A stretch of DNA of 64,000 bases, taken from contig JALPQD010000395.1 of assembly GCA_023101885.1 (NCBI GenBank), forward strand, positions 878,001 through 942,000, given 5' to 3'. The DNA comes from Typhlomys cinereus. Lineage: Eukaryota; Chordata; Mammalia; Rodentia; Platacanthomyidae. Shown here piece after piece: positions 35,480-45,492 of this stretch. Positions within the stretch are counted from its first letter, which is position 1, and every line of letters starts with the position of its first letter. A program made the position numbers and the translations under genes. The notes under the pieces were generated by a model. That model saw nothing but the letters and a program-made list of their open reading frames with translations. It made no database searches and was not told where the DNA came from.

Positions 35480-36055
35480 ATGGATTTTATTTTTATTTTA
35501 GTGTGTGTGCGCGCCGTGTGCACGTGCTTGCGAAAGGTTCAAGGGTGACTTGGGGAATCTTCTGGATGGTTCTGTTTCCTTTTTGTTTTGCTCGGGGGTT
35601 TCCCAGGGAAGGAAGTGTAGGCCGCCACCATTTCTGCCAGAAGTTTTTTTTTTTTTTTAATTTTTTTTATTATTATTTATTCAACTGTGTGCATGTGCGT
35701 GTGTATGTGTGCGCGCGTGTGTGTGTCTGTGTAGAACCATGGACGAATTCGCGAACCACCATGGACGCCTCCACCTCCTTCTGCCCCGGGATTCACAAGC
35801 TCCGCCCTACCAGGACCAGAAGCGCAGGCCGCCCCCGCTTCCGCCTGGCGTCTATACGTGGGATCTGGGATCCGAACTCAGGACCTTCTTCCGCCTGGCG
35901 TCTATACGTGGGATCTGGGATCCGAACTCAGGACCTTCCGCCTGCAAGGCGGAGGCTTAACCCCTGAGCCACCTCTCCAGCCCTCTGCCAGAAGTTTTTA
36001 AGGTGGGACTTAGGATCTGAACTCAGGGCCTGAGCCATCTCTCCAGCTCTTTCTC
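35480..36055 (-). repeat. Older B2-like SINE split by a nested young copy
   Basis: The left part (35480-35632) includes GTGACTTGGGGAATCTTCTG and TTTCCCAGGGAAGG. The right part (36000-36055) includes GGTGGGACTTAGGATCTGAA and GAGCCATCTCTCCAGC. The younger SINE and its target duplication lie between them. Confidence 0.92.
35649..35983 (-). mobile_element. Young B2-like SINE with internal 50-bp duplication
   Basis: Tail complement TTTTTTTTATTATTATTTATT, then TTCAACTGTGTGCATGTGCG, and at the right GAGCCACCTCTCCAGCCC. The target duplication TCTGCCAGAAGTTTTT is at 35633-35648 and 35984-35999. A perfect 50-bp tandem duplication occupies 35838-35887 and 35888-35937. Confidence 0.96.
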
Positions 36056-36074
36056 TGCCGTTCAGTCACACCTT

Positions 36075-36190
36075 TCCGGCTGGGTGTGGCGGCTCACGCT
36101 GGAGGCTGATACAGGAGGCTCAGTAGAACACTTGTCTAGCATGCCTAACGCGCTGGGTTCCACCCCCGGCATTGCAAAGCAAACAAACAG
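36075..36190 (+). repeat. B1/ID-like SINE fragment
   Basis: GCTGGGTGTGGCGGCTCACGC, then GTAGAACACTTGTCTAGCATG and GGGTTCCACCCCCGGCATTG combine a B1 start with an ID-like segment. The tail is AAAGCAAACAAAC. Confidence 0.65.
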
Positions 36191-36559
36191 AGCAGTAAAA
36201 GCACTTTCCCAAGCAAATGTAAGAGACCAACAGAAAGCTGGACCCTGGTGGGCAGAGGCCAGTTGCCCGCCCGTAGGATCCTTGTCCGTGTCTTCTGGTC
36301 TGAATCCTGCCTACCACTGTGGACCCAGTCCCAGGGACTGCTGGGGACTTCAGAGACCTGAGGGCATGTGAGTGGCTGCCAGGTTCCCTTGGGGTCAGGT
36401 ATGCACGGGATCAGGCCTAGGAAGGTCAGCTAGGCAGGTGTCACTCTGCATCGTGAGCTTATCAATGAAATGAACAGAAAACCAGGCAAGATCCTGTTCA
36501 CGTCCAGAGCGGTCCCAGGAGAGCGATACGGCATCGTTAGGGGGAAACTACATCCTCAG

Positions 36560-36790
36560 CACACTGTGCGGTGGCATCCGGTCCACACAGTCACACGACC
36601 TTCGCCCCCTCTGTCTCTGCAAGTGTCGTCACTGCCAAGCGAAACTGTGTCGCTGCTGTGGCAGCTCGTGGATTCATCATTTCGTGATTGTTTCCCTCAC
36701 TCAGTGTAACGTCCTCAGGGAGCCACCGAGTGGGGGCACGTGTCAGAATTTCCTTTCCTTCTAAGGCTAGAGAATATCCATGGTGGATGG
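36560..36790 (+). repeat. LINE-1 3'-end remnant
   Basis: TTCCCTCACTCAGTGTAACGTC, then AGAATTTCCTTTCCTTCTAAG and GCTAGAGAATATCCATGG resemble the mammalian L1M 3' UTR segment (cttagcataatgtcctc...ttccttctttttaaggctgaataatattccat). It is diverged. Confidence 0.55.
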
Positions 36791-36989
36791 TGGGCGCCAG
36801 ACACGCCGGCTACTTCCTCCTCTAACTTTCCTGAACCATGCATGCCTGTCGCGGCCAGGAATCTTTTCTCACGTAATCTAGACCGCCTCAGTCTTCCTAG
36901 ATAGCTGAATTGACTTTGAACTCCTAACCCTACTTTTACTTCTGCCTGCATGGTGCTGGGACTGTGGGCCTGTGCACACCAGGAATGCA

Positions 36990-37256
36990 CTTTTTTGCAT
37001 GCAAGTGTGCATGTGTGCATGTGTCTGTCTCTGAATGTACCTGTGGAGGTTTAAGGGTGACTTGGAAAATCATCCCGGATTGCTCTACCTCCTTTTTTGC
37101 TTTGCTCTGGGATTTCTGACGTGCTCCTCCTTCTGGGACTGAAAGTGCAGGCCGCTGCCATTTATGCCTGGTGTTTTTACATGGGATCTGTGTCTAAATT
37201 CAGGTCCTTTTGCTTATGAGGCAAAGGCTTAACCCCTGAGCCGTTTCTCCAGCCCA
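36990..37256 (-). repeat. Older B2-like SINE
   Basis: GTGGAGGTTTAAGGGTGACTT, GAAAATCATCCCGGATTGC, GTGTTTTTACATGGGATCTG and TTAACCCCTGAGCCG followed by CCAGCCC are the complement of the older subfamily. Confidence 0.92.
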
Positions 37257-37489
37257 GAACGCACTTTTAAAAAGAGCGTGTTCCTGGAGACTGCTGGGAT
37301 GGGGGGGTGCAGGATGGTGGGGGGACAGGAGTCTGAACTGCAGTGTCTTGTCAACCAGCCTCAGGCAGAAATGGGACAGGATCAGTCAGGTTCACGGGCA
37401 ATAGCCTCACTCCCTGGCCAACTTCCCTGGGCAGAATCTTGCCCTTCCACACTGTATCCATATACTGTTTCTTTATTTTAATATTTTGT

Positions 37490-37491
37490 TT

Positions 37492-37545
<54 letters not shown>

Positions 37546-37772
37546 AGAGGGCACTATGTGTCACTGTGGAGGACCAAGGGTGACTTGGGGAATCATCCTG
37601 CATTGCTTCTACCTCCTTTTTGCTTCTCTCTGGGATTTCCCAGGCTCCACCCACCAGGGCGGGAAGTGCAGGCTGCGGCTGTTTCCTCATGGACTTGGGA
37701 TCTGAATGAACTCAGGACCTTCTTCTGCTTGAGAGGCCGAGTCTTAACCTCTGAGGCATCTCTCCAGCCTCA
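37490..37772 (-). repeat. Older B2-like SINE with (GT)n
   Basis: A pure (GT) run at 37496-37544, then CAGAGGGCACTATGTGTCAC, GGACCAAGGGTGACTTGGGG, TTCCCAGGCTCCACCCACC and GAGGCATCTCTCCAGCC. Confidence 0.93.
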
Positions 37773-38991
37773 TAGTTCCAGGCTTTTCTGTGTTTCCCTG
37801 AGTAACCTGGGCCAGGCTGTCTGATTCTCTCCTGCTGGAGAGCTGTGATGATACGATGCTGACATCCAGGTGATACTAATACAATAGCTACTACATTATA
37901 TGTAATCATGGACTGGCAAGTTTCCGTGCAGCTGCCGCAGTGACCACCGGGCAGATCCCAAAGTGGCAAGGACCTTGTCTGTGCTCTCATGTTTTTAAAC
38001 CCTATGGGGTTCCTGTGTCCAGGTTGGATCCTTTCCCCTCCCAGGAATCCCAGCAGGGCAAGATCTGCCAGGCTGAGTACCTGGCAGCTGGACTGTCTCT
38101 GCCACACTGGCATCTTCAGGCTTGGTGTCTGGGCTCAGCCCGGGGAGGCTGGGAGGGAGGATGGCCTCCTTGGAAGGACTTGGTCAGGTTCTGTTAATAG
38201 TGTGTCGTCTATAGCGCGTCTGTTAACTGTATCTAAGCCGTTCTCCTAGGCGAGCTGAACTGAAGGAAAGCTGAGAAGCGGAGGGAAGAGGCAGCTTCTC
38301 ACCCCCAGAGCTCCTGTGCCCCTGGCTCCCTGCTAGAGTAGCCGGATGATAGAGGGGAGAGGGGTCCCGGCTGGGAGGGAGAGGCTGGAGTCACACCCCG
38401 TTTCTTGGGTGAGGACACAGACGGAAAGGAAGGTGTCTGCTCACGGTCACACGATGACTAGCAGAGCGGCCAAGGAGCATCCCTAGATCAGCTGCTCCCC
38501 CCACCCCCCGCCCCAACAGTCATAGGACACCAACCTCCAGGAGTGAGGACAGGCGTGGGCGGGAAGGCCGGCAGATGCTCCTTCTTTAAGCGGCCCCAGC
38601 CTCCGCCCCTGACTAAGGTCACAAGGATGGGCCTGTGGATAGCCCATCCGTGTCGGCCAGTTTGTCATCTCTGTTGATTGACAAAGTGACAAATCCCGGG
38701 CAACCAAATCCCAATGGATATCTAGTCCCCGCTCCAGAGGTTTCTGGGCCTTGGGGGTCCTTGGGTCGGTGGGACCTGATTTGAGATGATATGCTAAGAG
38801 ACGCTGGTACTGGATGTGTGTATTGTACGAACGCCCCCCACATGCTTCCCAGAGGTCCGTGGGTGAGGGGTCAGGGGCTGTTGAGTTCCTTCTAGACTCA
38901 TGGCCCAAGGCCCACCCCGACGATGCGAACAAACAAACGAACCAATAACGTTTTGAGTAACGGCTCGAGTGACCAGGTCTCTTGTCCCTAG

Positions 38992-39520
38992 GTCCAGCTG
39001 GGAGCTCCCAGACCTCCAGGAGGGTAAGATCGAGGCCATCAGCGATTCCGACGGGGTGAACTATCCTTGGTACGGAAACACCACGGAGACCTGCACAATC
39101 GTGGGCCCCACCAAGAGAGACTCCAAGTTCATCATCAGCATGAACGACAACTTCTACCCCAGCGTCACGTGGGCTGTGCCCGTCAGCGAGAGCAACGTGG
39201 CTAAACTGACCAACATCTACCGGGACCAGAGCTTCACCACGTGGCTGGTGGCCACCAACACCTCGACCAACGACATGATCATCCTGCAGACGCTGCACTG
39301 GCGCATGCAGCTGAGCATCGAGGTGAACCCCAGCCGGCCCCTGGGCCAGCGTGCCCGGCTGCGGGAGCCCGTCGTCCAGGACCAGCCCAAAATCCTGAGC
39401 AAGAATGAGCCCATCCCACCCAGCGCGCTGGTCAAGCCCAACGCCAACGACGCCCAGGTCCTCATGTGGCGGCCCAAGTACGGTCACCCGCTGGTGGTGA
39501 TCCCGCCCAAGCACCGGTAA
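38992..39520 (+). CDS. FAM78A: FAM78A coding exon 2 (stop)
   Basis: This exon encodes residues 108-283. After the TAG acceptor, G completes the split ATG codon and the frame reads SSWELPDLQEGK. It continues unbroken through SDSDGVNYPWYGNTTET, SMNDNFYPSVTWAVPVSES, RDQSFTTWLVATNTSTND and ILQTLHWRMQLSIEVNP to VVIPPKHR and a TAA stop. These are the blocks shared by FAM78A and FAM78B. No signal peptide or membrane segment is seen in this part. 323 + 529 bases give exactly 284 codons including stop. CpG-rich codon use in this exon contrasts with the AT-richer intron around it. Confidence 0.97.
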
Positions 39521-42086
39521 CAGACAGGCCCTCGGCGAGGAGACGAGAATCAACACAGTGCCGCTCAGAAGGAATCCCGGACGCCCTCTCCGGTCATTCA
39601 GCAAAATACAACCATTCTACCTTCTCCGGGGGCGGATCTCACTGTGCGAATGCCCGGCTGGCCTCCCAGCTGTGCACGTGCTTCCCTGCGGGGTGGGGTG
39701 GGGGCGGTGGGAGAAACAGACCCCCCCATCGCTGATTTCGTCTCCTTCCTTTTCTCTGCTCACAAACTCAGTTGTTCACCCACGGCCGATTCTCCGAAAC
39801 ACTGCTTTTTTTTTTTTTTTTTTTGATTCTTTAAAAAAAAAATTCCTCTTCATGGGGGGTTCAGGGCGGAGTGTGTGTGGGGCGTTGGCGGAGCTGAGGA
39901 TGAGAGAGCCCAGGCCTCACATGTGGATCATGTGTTGGAGTGGCCGGGCCGCCCCCTCCCACCTCCTTTTCTGACACGCAGCCTTATGTAGACTCGCTTT
40001 GCCAAACTTTTGCCTTAAGCTGAATTTAAAGGGAAAAAAAAAAAAAAAAAAAGGAACCGGGAGAAGGAGTCACGAGAGCTCTTTCCTTCTGGCCCTGCCC
40101 TCTCCTACCAGAGGTGGAGGGAGGAGCAGGGACGGACTGAAAGGCCCTCAGTGCTTCTTGGGCCTTGGGCGAAGAGCAACAGTGGGCGCTCAGGACTTGA
40201 TTCCGTCCTCTTGGTGGAATCACAACCACGGACAGACTCTGGCCTCCAAGCTCCGCCCCCCTCCACCCCGTGGAACCACCCTCCCCTGGTTCCTGAGAGG
40301 CGGGTAGCTGGGGGTCCATCTGCAGCTGCCTTCTCTCCTGCACCTCGGCAGCCTTAACATGCCTGGGGCTGAGGCTCGGGGAGTTGTGGGAGGTCCTGGG
40401 GCAGAATGGGGGGGGTCAGGGAACCTTCACCTTTGCTGTCGCCAGGACCCCCCCCTCCCCAAGATGTATGTGTTTATTATTATTTTATTTTATTTTCCTT
40501 TTCCGTCCATGCTGGTCCCAAGCGCCTGGAGGCGGGGGTCGTCTCTGAACGGAGACAGTCCCGCTGGGGTCTTAGGAAGGTTCCCTTGTCCCTCCCTGCA
40601 CTGCATCTGCACACTTGAATCCGGGGCTCGCCCTGGCCGCCCCATCTGCTAGCACACTGTAAAGGAGCCATGGGACAGGGCCTAGGGCTCATTCTCAGGG
40701 GATGCGGCTCCCAGACGCTCCGGAAGTGAGGCACAGATAGGTGGAAACAGCCAGGCCCCTCCCCTGCCCCCGACCCCCATTATAGGTGCTTCTGGGTCTG
40801 GGAGGCGGTGGTGGGGGTGTCAGCAGCCTGACATCCTACTTCTTAGCCCCCAAGAAGGAATCCCAGGTTCAGGGCTTGGGAGGGTTCCGTGGCCGAGGCT
40901 CAAAAGCTGTCAAGCCATTGTGGAAACTGGGTTGGCCCCGGAGGCGACCTGCAGATTGCTGGCCCAGACGTGGGGTCCCACCCCTTGGAGCCCTGACGTG
41001 ACTTTGAGCAACGTCAAGGGTTTCTAGCAAGGTCTTCCTTGAGCTGCTCCAGGAGCTATAGTGGTGCTGGTCAGTCACAGGTAAAGTTCTGGCCCTGTGG
41101 TCCAGCCGTGAGCACAGAAAACTGTTAGACGAGAAAAATAATCCTTTTTTGCTGTCGATGAGCCATTTGTAGGCATCCCAGTGTGGGAGAAGAGGGGTGC
41201 TAGATCCCAGGTCCTGCTACCCGTGGGAAGTGTCTCTTTTAGGGATGCTTAACGCCCAGCCAGTCTTTAGTTGCTTGAGCCAGAAACTACAGTCACCTGG
41301 GGTACACTGGACTGGGCTGGGGGGCAGGAGTAGTAGGTGTGGGGGCAGGGGTGGGGTCCCTTTTTCAGAGTCTGGGAGAGCCGTGGGATCTTAGCCTCGC
41401 CCTAGGATGGCACTGGCCTCCATGTGGAGAGGTCTTCCCCACACTAGGTCTTTCTTGCACTAAGGAGGAGATGGGCGCTGGTGAGGGTCAGGAAGTGTGG
41501 GTCCTTGTACTGTGGGCTGGTTGGTCACTAAGGGGGTTCTTCCTGGGAGTGGGGCTAGGGAGCAGAAATGACAGTGTGGGAGAGGTCTGAGCTCTTCTAG
41601 AGCCTGGAGGTCCTGGAACCCACATTTCTCGAGACCTGGAGACCTTCCCCCATTTGCATGCCTGGCCCCGCCCACCTGGCTCCTCTTCATCCAGCCCTTT
41701 CCCTCTCCACCCTCCTAATTGGCAGGAGATAGGGCTAGGAGGGGCACCGCAGGAGACACTGTGGGCTTGGCCAAAGATGCTTGGTTTCTCTTGGGCTGGT
41801 TCCCTTGGTTCCTTGCCTCACGTTAGAGCACAGACTCTAGGTTTTCTGGGGTCCTGATTCCTCTACTGTCCTCCCCTCCCCCATGCCTGGTGTAGACACT
41901 CCTTCCAGCAATAAGACTCCACCGTCCTTGGTCACGGAGAGTACTGTGAACATATATCTACGCGTGCATTTACCAGCAGGCGCGAGACTCTTAAAGACAA
42001 TGTCAAATGAACCTTTTTATACAATTTAAAATGAAAGAAAAAAGCTCATAGAAATGTAAAGAGAAATAAAAATAATTTTAAAGTAG
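39521..42086 (+). other. FAM78A: FAM78A 3' UTR (about 2.56 kb)
   Basis: The sequence from the stop codon to just past the AATAAA at 42065 contains no SINE, unlike its surroundings, which supports its being transcribed and constrained. It has a 19-base T run (39806-39824), a 19-base A run (40034-40052) and a T-rich stretch at 40470-40500. The end is inferred from the polyadenylation signal. Confidence 0.75.
42065..42070 (+). terminator. FAM78A: Polyadenylation signal AATAAA of FAM78A
   Basis: AATAAA lies in an AT-rich block, with GT-rich sequence (GGTCTGGTGAG, then TTTGTGTATGG) downstream. Cleavage is expected near 42085. Confidence 0.75.
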
Positions 42087-42618
42087 GTCTGGTGAGAATC
42101 CGGATGTTCCTCCCAGTCTTCATGGGGGGGTTTGTGTATGGCTGGTTGGGGGTGAAGGTATTCAGGAGAGGAGGATGTGGGTAGGAACCTGGTGTTCAGA
42201 GTCTAAAGATGGGGACACCAGCCTGTCTGTGTGTGAACCTGCTCCTTCACACAACCCTGCCACCAATGGTAGAATAGATATGAAGACAACTTGGCCTGGC
42301 CTCTCTCGCTGTTCACATATGTGTGTAACGCGTGCATTTGGTGGCTAGAAGTTGATGTTGGCTATTTTCTTTTTTTTTTTTTTTTTTTAGGACTTGAACT
42401 CACGGCCTGGGTGAGTCTAGCTATTCACAAGCCCAGGGACGCGCCTGCTCCTGTCTTCCCAGTGCTGTAATTACTCCCCTCCTTGAAACAAAACGCAAGC
42501 AACTCCGCCCAGTCCCCCACCCTGCCAAGCACAGGGGTGTTGGGAATTCACATCCTGGGGCTTGTGGGAGTCAAGCACTCCACCAATTGAGCCATCCCTG
42601 TTTCTAGCTTGGCTTTTT

Positions 42619-42648
42619 AAAAATTTTTTTTATTTCATTCAATTGTAC

Positions 42649-42679
<31 letters not shown>

Positions 42680-42880
42680 ACCACGGGCATTGGAACCATC
42701 ATGGACCGCCTCCACCTCCTTGTTTACTCTGCCCCGGGATTCGCAGGCTCCACCCACCAGGACCGGAACCGCAGGCCGCCCCTGCTTCCACCTGGTCTAT
42801 ATGTGGGGTCTAGGATCCAAACTCTGGACCTTCCGCCTGCAAGGCAGAGGCTTAACCCCTGAGCCACCTCTCCAGCCCCC
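42619..42880 (-). mobile_element. Young B2-like SINE with 16-bp TSD
   Basis: Left T-rich tail complement, TTCATTCAATTGTACGTG, (GT)n, then TTCCGCCTGCAAGGCAGAGG and GAGCCACCTCTCCAGCCCC. The target duplication TCTAGCTTGGCTTTTT is at 42603-42618 and 42881-42896. Confidence 0.95.
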
Positions 42881-43834
42881 TCTAGCTTGGCTTTTTGACA
42901 ATTGGAACCCAAAGTCACAGATGACTAGTGTTTTTGTAGGGTCCTCATTCATGTGACCCAAGATCTACAAACCCATTTTCTTTCATGCAAGGTCAGGGAT
43001 GTGGCTGTGTGTGGGGGTCAGAGTACCTTCTCTTTGGAAACAAAGAATTTGGAGTTCTGAGGAATGCTGGAAGGGGTCTGGGCCCTGAAGGCGAAATGGA
43101 TGCAAAGGGTACTTAGGTGAGCATGGGTAAGATCTGCCCTCGTGTGGAAGGAAGCTCTTGGGTAGTTGCCCAATGGACGATGTGGCTAAACACATTCAAC
43201 TTAATCCTGGAGTCCACTCCTAGCCTTAGGATGGTCCTATGGGAGTTAATGCCAAAAGAGGAAGTGGAAGAGTTGGTGATCAAGTCTCATGTCTAGACAA
43301 GGCAGAGCCAGGATTTGGGCACTGGCTTGAGCCAGCCTCTGACCACTGCACACACTCAGCCGGGGAAGATGATTGTGGGCGCACATTCAGTGCCACACTG
43401 CTGGCTGCCATTAAGAAAGTCTAAGCCAGCAGCATCCCCTCCCCCAGCTCATACCCTCTATCTGGGGTCCTTAGACGCTCCACTTCCTGGAAGTCAGGCA
43501 CTCAGTTCTGTTATCCACAGTGAGCAGTAGTAGCTCATTCATTTCCTCCGAAGAGGTCACAGCCTCGCCCAGGGGGAGGGGTGGCCTTTTTGTACTGTGA
43601 GGGACAGGAAGACCCCACTGCCCATTGGTGCCTCAGGAGCAGCTTCTCTGGGTTCTGCAAGTTGTAGCATTCTGTCTCCGCTTCCTGGGGCCGAGACACC
43701 AATGCAGGAAATTGCATCATGGGTTTAGCTGGTGCCCTCCACGTAGCTAACTAATAAGTAGTGCCTATTGCTGTCCAGGTCTGGCTTTTGGTTATGGAGT
43801 TGCTCCTGGGCAATGCCCACAAAGGGCTATTTGT

Positions 43835-44042
43835 ATAAGCGTGCATGAGCAAGCGTGCACATAGGCATGGTATGTATGCTTGCATGAGCATGTGTGTGCA
43901 CAAAGGCATGGTGTGTATGCTTGCATGAGCAAGCATGTGCCCACAGGCATGGTGTGTGGTATGTGTGCATGAGCATGCACATGCACACAGGCATTGTGTA
44001 TGTGAACAAGCATGCACAAAGGTATGGTGCACGTGCGCATGA
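43835..44042. repeat. Degenerate minisatellite, about 41-bp unit
   Basis: AGGCATGG-type anchors occur at 43863, 43904, 43945 and 43989, with a further one near 44019 (spacings 41, 41, 44, about 30). They are separated by TGCATGAGCA-like sequence of alternating purine and pyrimidine. Confidence 0.85.
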
Positions 44043-44744
44043 AGAGGAGATCTAGCCAGGCCACGTCAGATCAGAAACAAAGGCGTCTAGGAAGCCTTTT
44101 GCTGTTGCTTGATGGTAACGTGTGGCTTCTTAAATGGGGAGTGGAATGTGCGGGGGCTGGCCAGGACTTGAGTGGCTTCCAAGTGGCATCTGGTGGCACA
44201 GTGGAACCCTCCCGTCACTGAAGCTGACTGAGTTAAATTTAGAAGTTCAGATTAGATGCAGAGACACAAGACACCAGATTCAGCCTGGATGGGGCACGTT
44301 CCCCTCCAGGGCCCCCGGCCTGGAGCCAGCCAACAGTCTGGGATGGCCAGTCCACTGTCCGAGATGTCCGTGGGAAGCAGGTGCTCAGTGACCCCATGGC
44401 CACCTGCCGCCTGACCAGTAGCCACTTAGACGCTGCCCTGGTGCTACTTCAGAGGAGACGAAGACGCACTGCAGGTGAGGCCACCAGCCACAAAGGAAGC
44501 CCACTGCGCCCCGAAGGGAGCCCATGGTCACCGGTCACCACAGTGACTGTGGTGCTCTCTGGGGCTCTCAGACCTTTCTAGAATCCAGAGAGCTTTGTCA
44601 TCTCTGACTTTGTGCTCCTTGGCTCCATCCTGCCGTGTCCTCCACAGACACTGGTTCCCATCTGATTGGGGTCCAGACACTTGATTGAAGCAGGTATTGA
44701 GAGAGCAACAGGCTGCTGCACATACTGTCCTTAGAAACTGCCTA

Positions 44745-45008
44745 GCAAGGGGCTCGGTAAAGTGTAAACTGCTTGCAGCTCAAACACGAGGACTCCTAGT
44801 TTGAGTCCCGACACCCATGTGAAAATCCAGGCATGATAGCACTTGGGAGGTAGAGAGAGGCAAGATCCCAGGAAGCAGCCAGACAGTCTGAATCAGTGAG
44901 ACCCCAGTGAGCCCCCAGGCTGGTGAGAGACACTGTCTCAGAAAACAAGGAGGATGGCTTCTGAGGAAGGCCCGAGGTTGACCTCTTGGCCTCCATGCAA
45001 ATACATGA

Positions 45009-45058
<50 letters not shown>
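44745..45058 (+). repeat. B4-type SINE with (CA)n tail
   Basis: AAGGGGCTCGGTAAAGTG, TGAGTCCCGACACCCATGTG, AAAATCCAGGCATGATAGC, CACTGTCTCAGAAAACAAGG and TGACCTCTTGGCCTCCATG follow B4 order. A pure CA run occupies 45010-45056. Confidence 0.85.
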
Positions 45059-45059
<1 letters not shown>

Positions 45060-45254
45060 GTCGTTATTACACAACCAGTCGCTGAACCACCACAGACCCA
45101 CAGAGTCCTCATAACCCTGGGGCCCTTTTTCGCATAGCGATCGCAAGTGCTCTCTTCCCCTTTCTCAGAAGAGGGAACAGAGCTCAGGAGCAACCTAAGG
45201 TTGCTAACGGTCACTCGGCTGAGGGGCTGCACAGCAGCTCTGGCCTTTTTAAAA

Positions 45255-45492
45255 AAAACTATCTGTCTGTCGTCTGTCTGTCTATCAGAGGACATCATAT
45301 GTGCCTGTGGAGCCCGAGGGGGGTTGCTCTCTCTCTTTGATTTGGCATTTCCTAGGCTCCACCTTTCAGAATGGGAAGTACTGGCCACTGCCATTTCCTC
45401 CCGGCATTTTTACTGGGGTCCAGGATCCGAACTCGGGACATTCTGCTTGTGAGGAAGAGGCTTAACCTCTGAGCCATCTCTCTGGCCCAATA
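45255..45492 (-). repeat. Older B2-like SINE
   Basis: AGAGGACATCATATGTGCCTG, TTGGCATTTCCTAGGCTCC, CGGCATTTTTACTGGGGTCC and GAGCCATCTCTCTGGCCC are the complement of the older subfamily. Confidence 0.88.

Larger units (their letters stand above)
25816..38991 (+). other. FAM78A: FAM78A intron 1 (13.2 kb)
   Basis: The donor is GTGAGT at 25816 and the acceptor is TTGTCCCTAG ending at 38991. The first 5 kb is mostly unique, with MIR remnants and an AT-rich block at about 28090-28240. From 30 kb onward it contains pyrimidine and GA tracts, a TG-rich tract, B1 and B2-like SINEs and a LINE-1 remnant. No coding exon was recognised inside. Confidence 0.9.

Noticed and set aside
38483..39604. Minus-strand 373-residue frame opposite FAM78A exon 2
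   Set aside because: It is antisense to a GC-rich coding exon and has no family similarity, while the plus-strand frame is FAM78A.
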